A DNA stretch of 25,759 nt from a virus. Both the position numbers and the translations under genes were made by a program. The notes beneath the pieces were generated by a model. It was not told the origin of the DNA, did no database searches, and worked only from the letters and a program-made list of their open reading frames with translations. Location of the stretch: the IMG/VR virus record IMGVR_UViG_3300033273_000465, positions 1 to 25,759 of that record; one strand, 5' to 3'. Below are positions 14,184 to 23,683 of this stretch, in pieces (within the stretch, counting starts at the first letter, position 1; each line of letters starts with the position of its first letter).

Positions 14184-14561
14184 TTAAAAAGCTCCTGCGT
14201 CTATCGTGTCTGAGTTTGCTGAATCGTTCCCGATCATTATCGGAACAAATGTCGCTGTTCCATCGACATCTCGATAAACTTTTAACTGATTATCATCAGT
14301 GTCATAAAATAAATCTCCCTCTGCTAAATCTGTTGTACCCGCAGTGGGAGCTGTTGTTGCAACATAAAATTGATTTGCTAAAAAATTAAGTGCGCCTTCT
14401 ACAGTGGTTTCATTTCCTAGAGTACCGACAGGGTTATTAAAACTAATACCTGCAGCATCTGATACATCTCCTCCGACAGCAGAAGAAATTGTCAGGGTTG
14501 TAGTTTGTGCCGTAGCATTAAGGGTTGTATTATTAGGAGTAATAGTTATCGTTGTTGCCAT
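14184..14561 (-). CDS. Short fibre/tail protein, 125 aa
   Basis: The N-terminus is Thr-rich and beta-prone (about residues 1-30). The middle has VGTLGNETTVEGALNFLAN, followed by GDLFYDTDDNQLKVYRD (about 82-98), a motif seen in the attachment ends of phage fibres (EGDLFYDTDDNxLKVY). The C-terminal six residues, IDAGAF, match the last residues of the next fibre (LDGGTF) in form. The start overlaps the stop of the 112-aa gene by one base. A 20-base spacer separates its stop from the 526-aa fibre start. It is probably a tail or fibre adaptor. No catalytic motif is present. Confidence 0.78.
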   Translation of the reverse strand: MATTITITPNNTTLNATAQTTTLTISSAVGGDVSDAAGISFNNPVGTLGNETTVEGALNFLANQFYVATTAPTAGTTDLAEGDLFYDTDDNQLKVYRDVDGTATFVPIMIGNDSANSDTIDAGAF

Positions 14562-14899
14562 TAGCGTGTCACATTTTGTGTAACTCTTGCTACACCCTGT
14601 ATCAGTCTAGTCATTGTATTCGCACTAGAGTTATATAGTTCTAAATCATAGTAGTATTTTCCTGCTTCAATATTCGCTGTTGTTGCATATCCAAGTTTCA
14701 TTTGTAATACACCATTTGCAGCATCTGTTATTGTACAGGTGAATGTTGCTGTAAGAGTATTTGAGGAAGGGGTTGGTCGAAGTTGAGCTGAAGCTGTATG
14801 TGTACTTAAGTTGAGTGCGCTTCCGTCTTGTGCAATAGTAATCGAGAGTGCAAAATCTGCGCCCTGATCGATAACTATGTCATAATTCCCAGCTGCCAT
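14561..14899 (-). CDS. Virion-associated beta-domain protein, 112 aa, first gene after promoter
   Basis: It has a QGADFALSITIAQDG strand region, HTASAQLRPTPSS, LQMKLGYATTANIEAGKYYYDLELYN, and ends GVARVTQNVTR. This layout (GADF..., A-x-x-R-x, TA-x-L-x-x-G-x-Y-x-Y-D-L, V-x-x-x-V-T-R) recurs in small structural proteins next to tail-fibre genes in many phages and is usually annotated as a hypothetical or tail protein. The start is well supported: AGGAG lies 6 bases upstream and the promoter's expected transcript start is about 15 bases upstream. It leads the fibre cassette. The particle location is not known. Confidence 0.78.
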   Translation of the reverse strand: MAAGNYDIVIDQGADFALSITIAQDGSALNLSTHTASAQLRPTPSSNTLTATFTCTITDAANGVLQMKLGYATTANIEAGKYYYDLELYNSSANTMTRLIQGVARVTQNVTR

Positions 14900-14905
14900 A
14901 AAATA

Positions 14906-14910
14906 CTCCT
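14906..14910 (-). promoter_or_regulatory. Ribosome binding site of the 112-aa gene
   Basis: AGGAG on the minus strand, 6 bases before the ATG at 14899. It is a stronger Shine-Dalgarno match than most junctions in the operon, where starts overlap stops. Confidence 0.85.
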
Positions 14911-14920
14911 ATATGCAATA

Positions 14921-14949
14921 ATTATATCAAAAACTTGAGGTGGTGTCAA
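14921..14949 (-). promoter_or_regulatory. Consensus sigma70-type promoter with extended -10
   Basis: On the minus strand, -35 TTGACA (14944-14949) and -10 TATAAT (14921-14926) are both perfect consensus and are separated by exactly 17 bases. The -10 is preceded by TG plus one base, an extended -10. Transcription should start near 14914, leaving a leader of about 15 bases that already holds the AGGAG at 14906-14910. It lies in the only sizeable gap between late genes and reads into the fibre cassette. A match this exact is unlikely by chance in 80 bases. Confidence 0.9.
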
Positions 14950-14979
14950 GAACTATTTTTGCGGGGGGTTTTCTTTACC

Positions 14980-15168
14980 CTACGATTTAGGATACTTGTC
15001 CTTGACTGCTTTTAGCTCTGTATAAAAAGAGGTTAATTTTGCATTATCCCCAAATACTCCGTCATCTATGGCGTGCCAAAGTAAATCAAGCTGAGTTCCT
15101 AAGGTTGGATAATATTTTTGTCTTTTATCAGAGTAAGTTGCATTTGCTGTTTCTAAATCTATATTCAT
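14980..15168 (-). CDS. Small conserved tail-region protein, 62 aa
   Basis: It contains YYPTLGTQLDLLWHAIDDG (about residues 19-37) and ends KAVKDKYPKS. This Y-P-x-x-G-x-Q-L-D-x-L-W-H pattern with a terminal VKxKYPK is a small family I recall beside fibre genes in many phages, generally of unknown function. It is largely helical by appearance, without a signal or membrane segment. Its start overlaps the stop of the 140-aa gene (ATGA). It is the last gene before the internal promoter, so it closes the upstream tail-tip segment. It could be a fibre-assembly helper; I have no direct evidence. Confidence 0.75.
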   Translation of the reverse strand: MNIDLETANATYSDKRQKYYPTLGTQLDLLWHAIDDGVFGDNAKLTSFYTELKAVKDKYPKS

Positions 15169-15587
15169 GCTAATCTCCTGTTTACTATTATATTTTGCCC
15201 CGCTGAATAATATTTATCTTTTTTAAATTGTAGTATATGGCGTCCTGCCATTGTTCCTGTAAAAGTTAAATCTCCGCTTTCGTATGTACCTTGTGATACT
15301 CTATTTAAAAATACTTCTGTCCCTGCTGGACACCCTGTAACTGTAACTACTCCATCTATATCTATAGTAGTTGCAGAAAAAGTTAAATTAAATGAATGAT
15401 ATCCGACTATATTATCTTCATTATCATTTACATAAAAATGGTCACACGCAGGTATTTGCTCTAAATCAAGAGATAAATATGATAATCCTAATGCTGCTTG
15501 TGAATCAATTATATCTTGTGTAACGGGAGCGTCTGCAGCCCATTTAATATTTTTATTTGAATCGTAAAATATATGATAGGTGCTCAT
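15165..15587 (-). CDS. Tail-associated protein with C-terminal beta domain, 140 aa
   Basis: The N-terminal half (about 1-60) resembles tail-fibre-assembly-like small proteins in style: YHIFYDSNKNIKWAAD, then a helix, then a region around HFYVNDNED. The C-terminal half (about 70-140) is a compact beta unit. It has TVTGCPAGTEVFLNR, then GDLTFTGTMAGRHILQFKK and YYSAGQNI, like the invasin or PEGA-type repeats in which a short loop (PAGTEV) is followed by a G-x-H/Y-x-L-x-F strand. It overlaps both neighbours by 4 bases (ATGA), indicating coupled translation with the MANR-family 193-aa protein and the 62-aa protein. Precise function is unknown. Confidence 0.72.
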   Translation of the reverse strand: MSTYHIFYDSNKNIKWAADAPVTQDIIDSQAALGLSYLSLDLEQIPACDHFYVNDNEDNIVGYHSFNLTFSATTIDIDGVVTVTGCPAGTEVFLNRVSQGTYESGDLTFTGTMAGRHILQFKKDKYYSAGQNIIVNRRLA

Positions 15588-16165
15588 AGCCCTAATCCTC
15601 CTGTAAAATCTTTTGCTTTAAAAATTACATATGCGTAATATATTGTTTGTTTATTTGTACCAAACTCTTCATCTGGTGCCGTACCTGCTGCATCATCTCC
15701 AACTTCAACATTGTGTCCAAACTCATGATTATAAATAGTAAGTTGAGTGGTACTCATTGATGTAGTTACTCCCATTGTAGATATTTCATCCCATGTAGAT
15801 TCTTCTTCTTCAATTAAATCATAGCCATAATTATTATTTCTTGCATGACTAGGAGAATACATTCTATTTGCAACACCGCTAGTTAAATCACTTGCATAAC
15901 ACCATCTTACTGCATACAAAGGTACATATCCTAAGCTATGAGATATAGTTGCTGTTGTCGGATTATCTAGCCCTGAATTATCATTAGTAGCATAGGGTGC
16001 GATTGAGCCCTCTCCTTTTGCATGAATTACTAAACCACGAACAGCACGAGAATCAAAAGCTAAAGGAGTTGTATTACTTGTATCAGTAACATCTACTCCA
16101 TTTTGAGAAACAAAAACACCAAAATCTGAAGTTCCTCTTTTTCCTACTATTACTCTATTTGCCAT
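15584..16165 (-). CDS. MANR-family tail protein, copy 3 (193 aa)
   Basis: The N-terminus MANRVIVGKRG..DFGVFVSQNGVDV is shared with the two genes upstream. After it come PLAFDSRAVRGLVIHAKG and a SHSLGYVPLYAVRW block, whose LGYxPL core also occurs in the 157-aa copy. The C-terminus includes IYYAYVIFKAKDF, similar in place to the KFIVLRIPC strand of the 157-aa copy. The family is probably a virion protein with a common docking N-terminus and variable distal part. It lies 2 bases after the 150-aa copy and overlaps the 140-aa gene by 4 bases. No enzyme motif is visible. I infer a role at the tail tip from the position directly after gpJ. Confidence 0.78.
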   Translation of the reverse strand: MANRVIVGKRGTSDFGVFVSQNGVDVTDTSNTTPLAFDSRAVRGLVIHAKGEGSIAPYATNDNSGLDNPTTATISHSLGYVPLYAVRWCYASDLTSGVANRMYSPSHARNNNYGYDLIEEEESTWDEISTMGVTTSMSTTQLTIYNHEFGHNVEVGDDAAGTAPDEEFGTNKQTIYYAYVIFKAKDFTGGLGL

Positions 16166-16167
16166 AA

Positions 16168-16620
16168 TTAAAAAAGTGCTGCTGTTGAAAAACCTTTAAT
16201 AACTGATACCGTTGCAGTTACAGAAGTATCTCCTGTATTACTTATTGTTCCACTTGTAGTTCCTGTATAATCACCATTTAGTGTTTGTTCAAAATTGCCT
16301 TCAAACACAAATGTTCCTTCAAAATCAGTATATAAAAGATTTCCTGTTCCTAGATTTTCAATACTTATTGCAGCTGTAGAACCACTTGCAACTGTAACAT
16401 TTGTAGAAGCATTTGTACCTCCAGCAATAGGTACTATCTGAAACTGTCCTATATCAATTGCTCCTGAAACAGACCCAAGATTATCCGTATTAAATATAAG
16501 TTGGTCTGCTGTACAAGTTGTTATGTCATCTCCTGGTCGAGAAATATATAAACCAAACTTTCCTCCTGAATGTCCAAGATTTGTATTTGTACTTTTTCCT
16601 ACTATAAGTCGATTTGCCAT
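16168..16620 (-). CDS. MANR-family tail protein, copy 2 (150 aa)
   Basis: It begins MANRLIVGKST and continues KFGLYISRPGDDI, the same start module as its two neighbours with a short insertion (NTNLGHSGG). The remainder differs from them. It is Thr/Ser/Gly-rich with beta-prone strands (TNVTVASGSTAAISIENLG, then GTFVFEGNFEQTLNG), and lacks the LGYxPL block of the other two copies. This suggests a shared docking end with an exchanged distal domain. Spacing to the neighbours is 1-2 bases. Function is unknown, but a virion role is likely by position. Confidence 0.75.
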   Translation of the reverse strand: MANRLIVGKSTNTNLGHSGGKFGLYISRPGDDITTCTADQLIFNTDNLGSVSGAIDIGQFQIVPIAGGTNASTNVTVASGSTAAISIENLGTGNLLYTDFEGTFVFEGNFEQTLNGDYTGTTSGTISNTGDTSVTATVSVIKGFSTAALF

Positions 16621-16621
16621 G

Positions 16622-17095
16622 TTAAGTCCATAAAGTTGCGTCGTTCATTTTGCCATACTGACAAGGTATGCGTAATACAATAAACTTGAAATTAGTTGCA
16701 GTTCTACTTACTCCTGCACCTCCACCTCCACCTTGGCCACTATCTACAAACTCTTCAAACTTTATTGGATTTATATTCGTTGTTGTTACTTCGTGCATTC
16801 CTGCTCTTTCTTGGTATCTTTCTTCTTCTGCACTAATATCATAACTTTCAATAGTTCCTTTTTTATCATCCATTGAAATACACAAAGGTATATATCCAAG
16901 AGTTCCTTTTGTAGATGACCAGTTTATTCCTGTAGTAGAGGCAGCACTGCCTCCCGCATAAGTCATTCCACTTCTTACAGAAGTAGAATCAAAGATTAAA
17001 GGCTCTGTAGGACTTAATACATTATCTCCTGGTTGAGATACTTGAAGTCCAAAATCCGTTGCGCCTATTTTTCCTAGTATTACTCTATTTGCCAT
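16622..17095 (-). CDS. MANR-family tail protein, copy 1 (157 aa)
   Basis: The first 30 residues (MANRVILGKIG..DFGLQVSQPGDNV) define the family shared by three consecutive genes. A GTLGYIPLCISMDD block, an acidic helix-like EEERYQERAG segment and a GQGGGGGAG linker at about residues 119-127 follow. It starts exactly at the gpJ stop (one-base overlap), as genes for tail-tip accessory proteins often do. It is probably a virion component associated with the tip. I know of no characterised homologue. Confidence 0.76.
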   Translation of the reverse strand: MANRVILGKIGATDFGLQVSQPGDNVLSPTEPLIFDSTSVRSGMTYAGGSAASTTGINWSSTKGTLGYIPLCISMDDKKGTIESYDISAEEERYQERAGMHEVTTTNINPIKFEEFVDSGQGGGGGAGVSRTATNFKFIVLRIPCQYGKMNDATLWT

Positions 17096-20000
17096 TAGTC
17101 TGAAATTAAAATCCTTTGATTAGTTGAATCAATTACAATATTTGCACTTGATATTGCAGATGCATTAATTGACCATCCTGCTACAGCTCCTCCAGTTTGA
17201 TTTGGAGAAGAGGCAGTAGTTCCATTTGCTTGACTGTTTGCACTATTTGCTGTAGTATGAGCATTAGCTGCATCACTAGCTGCATTAGCTGCATCACTTG
17301 CCGCATTATTTACTGAGTCTGAAGTAGCTCCACCTGCTCCTGTAATTGATCCAATTGCTATTGTTCCTTTGAATCCAGCATTACCATTTGTGTCTAAATA
17401 AAATTGGTTTGCTGAAATAAATCCATCTGATCCTAGTAATAATCCTCCGGTTGTTAAATATGTTCCATTTCCTGAAGTTGATGTACCTGCTGTATAGTTT
17501 CCAACTATGGCTCCACCTGCTAAGTGATACTGAGTAATTGTCCAACCACCTACTGTACCCCCGGTTTTATCATCGTCATTATCTTGGTAACCACTATCAT
17601 TAGTAAATCCACTAATATTATCACCTGGCTGAGCTGCAGTTGCTCCTGAAGCTGCACCTGATTCTATTGTAGAAGCTGCAGTGGCACCAATTTGTACTGA
17701 TTGTCCTATAGCTAATGTTCCATTTGCACTATAAAACTTAATAAACTTATTCCCTGAATCTTGTCCTATATTTACATTACCAGAACCATCAAAGTATACT
17801 CCTAAGTCTCCATCTGCAAATGTTGTTTTATTTGCTGTTACAAACTTACCATTATCTCCACTTGTTCCAAGTTGAATTGTATTTGCTATATTTGCTCTAT
17901 TTGTAAATGTGGTATTTGCACTTAATCTATTTGCAGCTAGTGTACCTTCTACGATAACTGAACCATCAAAAGTTTCTGTTACTAAGGCACTAAAGTTTGC
18001 CGCTGTTACTGAACCTGCAGCTGATACTGCTGATCCATTGTATATTCTTGTTCCAGCAGAATCTGCTGAATTATCTGTAACTGTTATTCTATCATTTGGT
18101 CTTAAGAATCCATCATCTGAGGATTGTATAACTGCATTTGCAACTGCAATTGCCGATGTATTATTTAATGTTCCTGCAAAGTTTACTGCCTGTGCTGCAC
18201 TTATTTCTGTAGTTGTTGACTCTTCAAAAGTAAATATTCCTGAGCCTCTAACACCGCTTGACCCATCAGCTCCCGCGTTTACTTTTACAAAAACAAGTGT
18301 TTTTGTAGCAACTGTTGCGCCGCCATCATTATCTATAATTGGAATTGTAACAGATCCTGTTTTTGTTGAGCCACTTCCAATTGCTGAGTTTGAGTTTAAA
18401 GAAACTACTCCACTTGCTGATACAGCTGAACTTACATTTACATCTGTTCTGGTTCCATATCTGAAACTATTTGCAGTATAAGGAGAACTTTCATCATAGC
18501 TATATACTTGACTTCCTTTGAATACAGTTGGACTTGAGCTAAAAGTTGTAAAATCGCTAATAGTACCACTACTGTTTGCATCAAAAGCATGTGATTCATT
18601 AGTAAAAATTACACTATATGCGTCTACTCCTGCTGCTCCATCAGCTCCATCGGCTCCATCTGCTCCATCGGCTCCATCTGCTCCATCTGCTCCGTCTGCA
18701 CCTTTTTCTCCACTTGCAAAGTTAATTAAAGTAAATGTACCACTTGTATTTGTAACTGAAGCAATAATTGAATCTTTTTGTCTATCAAATCGAAGAGTTT
18801 GTCTAAATAGATTTGCACTAGAGTAGCTTCTATCGGAGCCACTTACAACAGTCATTGAAGTATTACTTTCTACATGAGCAACTCTTGTCCAGAATCGAGA
18901 AGCACCTGCATCATCAAAAATTATTATATCTCCTGCTTGATAGTCTGATTCAAAAGTTGTAGAGCTACCTGTTACATTTGAAGAATATTGGCTTAAACTA
19001 AAAGTACCATTTGCTTGTGTTAAATCGTTATTTGGTTGTCCAAGTCTCTCAAAGAAACTAAAATAATATGGTACATTACTTGTGTTAGAGGCTGCTACAT
19101 TATCTGTTCCTAATACGATTGATCTTAGAGGGTCTGTTCTTGTTGTTCCCCTTGCTAAGTTGCCATCGTAGTCAAATAATAAATATCCTGTTTGACCATC
19201 TTCTAAACTACTGAATGATTGCTCTGTAAAATTAGTATTTCCACTTGTTATAGAAACTGCATCTACACCTGTTGGTGGTTGGAAAGTATAAGTTGAAGAA
19301 TCAAAACTTACTGTACCTGTAGAGGCGTTTATACTCATTCCTGTTGATAGTGTACCACCTCTTGCAATTACTTGGTTAATTCCTGCTCCAACTACATTTG
19401 AAGTAGGTACTGCCATATCCTGTGGAGAAAAAGTAAACTTCGCCTGAATAAACTCTGAAGTATATCCTTGTGTATTTACTGTTCTTACACGAACTCTATA
19501 CTCATCTCCTGTTGGAACATTTCGTATAGAAAAGCTATTCTGCCCTCTAGATCTAATCTCTTCTCTAGTAAATCCAATATTATTTTTTACTTTATCTGAT
19601 TGTGGAACATCATGCTCTAAATCAAATCCTGCTAAATGCTCATAAATATCATCTAGTGCATTTCCATCTTGGTCTGTTCTTATTGATTTTGGTGGAATCC
19701 ATTGTACTAATGCTTTGTATTTTGTTGTTGCATCTTCTACATCTGTGTTGTCCCCACCTTCATCATCTGGTACAATAGCTACTGTCACATTCTGTGGAAC
19801 AGGTACAATTTCTGTTCTTTTTGGAGGACGCATTACAGATGGTATATCTGGTATTACCCACCCTCTGTCTATCTGTGAAAACTTATCTACATCATATTCA
19901 GCTGCTGTAATTTCAAAGGTCATATCCTTTGTATTTTCTTTAATTCGAGTAATTATATATTCTTTTGCACTTCCTGTTACATCTGCTCCCTGTGCTGTTT

Positions 20001-22685
20001 GTCCTGTAATTGCATATATAACTTCACTATTTGGAGCTTCACTAAATGCGCTAGATACTGTAATATTTGATGAGTTATATGATGAGATTGGTTTTGTTTC
20101 GATTCTTTGATCCTCTGACCAAATAACTTGTACAAGTGCGCCTGCATCATCTTTTAATTGAGATGCAGAAGATTGAGTTGAGATAGCAGTACCGTTTGCG
20201 TGTTCTAGTATTAAATCTCCGACACTATAAGAACTTCCATTTATAGTTGCTGTTGGTTGTCCTAAATAAGCACCGCCTTTTGGAAAGATTAAATGTAAGT
20301 CAAAATTATCTGTGCCATTTAAAGAAATTGCTCTATCTGTTTCAATTACAGTAGTAGTAGAAGCTTTTGCACTAGATATACGCCCACTAAATTGAACACT
20401 GTCATTATCAGCGTCTTGAATTAAAACTACATCACCCGCTACAAGTGCACCACCATTTATACCTGTTTTAAATGTTACAACTTCTTTTTCTAATTTTTCA
20501 GTAAGTAAATGCCATCTACCAAGTCTTTGTGCTTGACCTTGTGAAGTACATCCAAGTGCTGGAATATCTTTTGTTACAACTCTTCCTGTCTCTGCTATAT
20601 TGTTATCGTCTGTAACAATTTCTACTGCTTGTTTGTATCTATTCTCAGGGTCATTCCAAGTAACTTTTACTTCATTTGTTCTAAATCTTTTTGAAGTTCC
20701 TGAGTACTCAAATGTTCCATCAATTACATTTGATTTACCAAAAGTATAGATTGGCCCTTTCTCTCTGTTTGAGTTTAAACTTATTTGACCGTTATGCCAA
20801 AGTAACATACCACGAATCATAGTGGTTAAATCTTTGAGTAGTCTTAAAGCGTCTTGACCTTTTTGAATATACAAATTACATGTAAATCTAGGCTCTGTGC
20901 TGCCTTTTCCATTTGGTACAAGTTCGTCACAATATTTTGCTAGATTGTATAATGTATATTTGTCGATTTGTGTAAAGTCAAAATCTGGGTCTACATACTT
21001 ACCAAGTCCATATCTTGGATTTGAAACTAAATCCATAAATATCCATACAGGGTTGTTACAATAAACAGGTTCATAGTTTGCAGAGGTAGCATCAAATGTT
21101 TTTTGGTCTCCTCTAAAGTTACCATCCCAGTCTACTTCTGATCCTGTATCTACACCAGTAGTTACATTTCTAGTATAAGCTGCAGCCGTTCTTCTTACTC
21201 CTGTAGAGTCATGTAATTCTTCTAGTGGAAAATAATTAGTAGGAACTTTTACACGAAGTCCTCTTACTTCATAAGCTCTTTCTGGAATATCATCGAAGTC
21301 TTCTGCGTCAACAACAACTCCTGCATATGCAGTATAAGGATAAGTTAATTTATCTGTAATAATGTTTTCGATTGAAACAACACTACCTTGGTTTGTCTGT
21401 TGCCATTTATTTTCTTTTTGATTAACTGGAGATACTCTTTGTATTTCTATTTTGTAGTCAGTAAATGGTTGATATTTTGAAATATCAAAACTAAAAATAC
21501 TATTAAAAGGTGCTTGTATCTTTCCATCTATAATTCCAGTACTTCCAGATTTTACACGAGTATTTGCATGATAAGCACTTGTACTACTAGATAAAGTTGC
21601 TCTACCAAAAACTACTTTTTGATTGTTTGAAAAATCATCAGTTGAATCTGTTTTGTATGAAAATACTATTCTATACTCAGCAAATCCAGCACCTGTTTTA
21701 CCATTTTCTTTTGTAGAAATCATAGAGGCATGGTTTAAAGTAATACGAATAAAATCAATTTCACCTGGATCCGCAATATTCATACCTGTAGATGCAACTC
21801 TAGAAATACCTGTTTCTCCATTTCTATTCGGAGAAATATCAGTATCAATTCCTAAAGCTGAGTTTGTAGGCTGCCCGATAGAGCGTAGGTCTGTTTGATC
21901 AAGAGCTTCATTTATTGAATGTGCTGAAGAAGCACTTCCAACTCCAGAAGGTGCTGATAAATAAGATTGGTCTCTTTCACCTGGTCTAAATGCCCATCCA
22001 AAGTTATTAAAGTTATACTTTAAAGGCTCTCCTGCGGCTACAGCTGGTGGAGATAGTAAAACTGCAGTTGGATTTGTATTGATTCCACCACCTGTTTCTA
22101 AAGTACATGTATTTCCAGAGTAACTTGCAACTTTATCTACTAAGTCTATAGAAACATTTGCAGATGATACTGTTTTAGCAGGTGGAGAGTCTACTCTTAC
22201 TGCTGTAGTATTTATATATTGTACAATTTGTCCTGCATATTCGCCATTTGCTACACCTGCTCCTTCAATTCTAATAAACTGATTAAGAGGTACTGTTTCA
22301 TCATATATGTCAGTATCAGCAAAAAATGCTGTTGATGTAGTAACAATTCGTGAACCTGCTGTTGTGCTACAGTCTGTTGCTCGCTTTTTACCTGCAATAA
22401 CTGAAGCGTATCTTTCTCCTTGTGTTGTAGTAATATCTTCAAATATATTTCCACCACCAATATCTGTAATAACTCCTGTAGTAGCTACATAAGAAGCATT
22501 GGGTGATCTAAACATTTGATAGTAAGTAGAAACATTTTGAGAAGCCGCAGGGTTTCCGTCTATTACAATACTATTTGGCCCATTAACTAATCCTTCTATT
22601 GGGCCTTCTGATATAGCATCATATATAACAGCAGTCTGATGTCTAGTGGACTTTGTTAATTTATTATATCTTGTAACTCCTGCCA

Positions 22686-22686
<1 letters not shown>
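17095..22686 (-). CDS. gpJ-like tail tip / host specificity protein with collagen-like segment
   Basis: An 1863-aa protein (lambda J is about 1130). Residues 20-36 hold the typical J start, DAISEGPIEGLVNG. The region to about 900 is the J-like core, with the YGLGKYVDPDFDFTQID block and a phage tail protein domain (WNDPENRYKQAVEIV). A fibronectin type III-like domain lies at about 960-1085 (RVRVRTVNTQG). Residues 1326-1355 are ten Gly-x-y triplets, seven of them GAD, forming a collagen-like stalk. The C-terminal 500 residues are fibre-like (NANRTxF, GWTITQYHLAGG, SDAANAASDAANAH), making this a J-fibre fusion. It would sit at the tail tip and bind the host receptor. It follows gpI with a one-base overlap (TAATG). 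Confidence 0.93.
18622..18711 (-). repeat. Collagen-like GAD triplet repeat in gpJ-like gene
   Basis: Ten consecutive Gly-x-y codon triplets (GEK, seven GAD, GAA, GVD) at residues 1326-1355. At DNA level the 9-base units vary at third positions (GCA/GCC/GCT, GAT/GAC), so it is not a simple slippage tract. It probably forms a trimeric stalk. Confidence 0.92.
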
Positions 22687-23368
<682 letters not shown>

Positions 23369-23372
<4 letters not shown>

Positions 23373-23683
23373 GTTGGTTCTAGTATAAATACCTCTTTTT
23401 GTGGGTAGGAAACAATTAAATATGGAATACCTACCGCATTACAGTTATCTATGTCATACTCACTTGGGCGACAATCCGAGTCGTAGTGACTATGGACAAC
23501 ATATTTTATATTTGATTTTAATTGATGATGAATGAACAACTTTGGGTCAATTTTAAACTGCGAATTGTCTTCGTGGAGATTTTCACTCGGAATATATTTT
23601 TCTCCGTTTTTATCCTGTATAACAAGTCCACAACATTCACCAGGCGCAGCTGATTCTGCATGGGCAAAAATATCCTCGATCAC
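23369..23683 (-). CDS. gpK-like JAMM-domain tail peptidase, without NlpC/P60
   Basis: A 104-aa protein with a complete JAMM metalloprotease motif: Glu16 in PGECCG, then His64-x-His66, seven residues, Ser74, two residues, Asp77. In lambda, gpK joins such a JAMM domain to a C-terminal NlpC/P60 cell-wall hydrolase domain. Only the first is here, and the next gene is gpI, so no separate NlpC/P60 is encoded in the window. Known JAMM proteins are zinc peptidases; in phage tails the role is thought to be processing during assembly or entry. It overlaps both neighbours by 4 bases (ATGA). The motif is intact, so activity is plausible. The substrate is unknown. Confidence 0.9.

Noticed and set aside
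14950-14979. Terminator upstream of the internal promoter
   Set aside because: There is only a 4-bp GGGT/ACCC stem, and the tract after it on the minus strand is C- and A-rich, not T-rich.
17230-17310. Coding frame change or inteins in the gpJ-like gene around the Ala/Ser repeats
   Set aside because: The SDAANAASDAANAH repeat is in frame and common in phage fibre tails. No intein splice motifs are seen.
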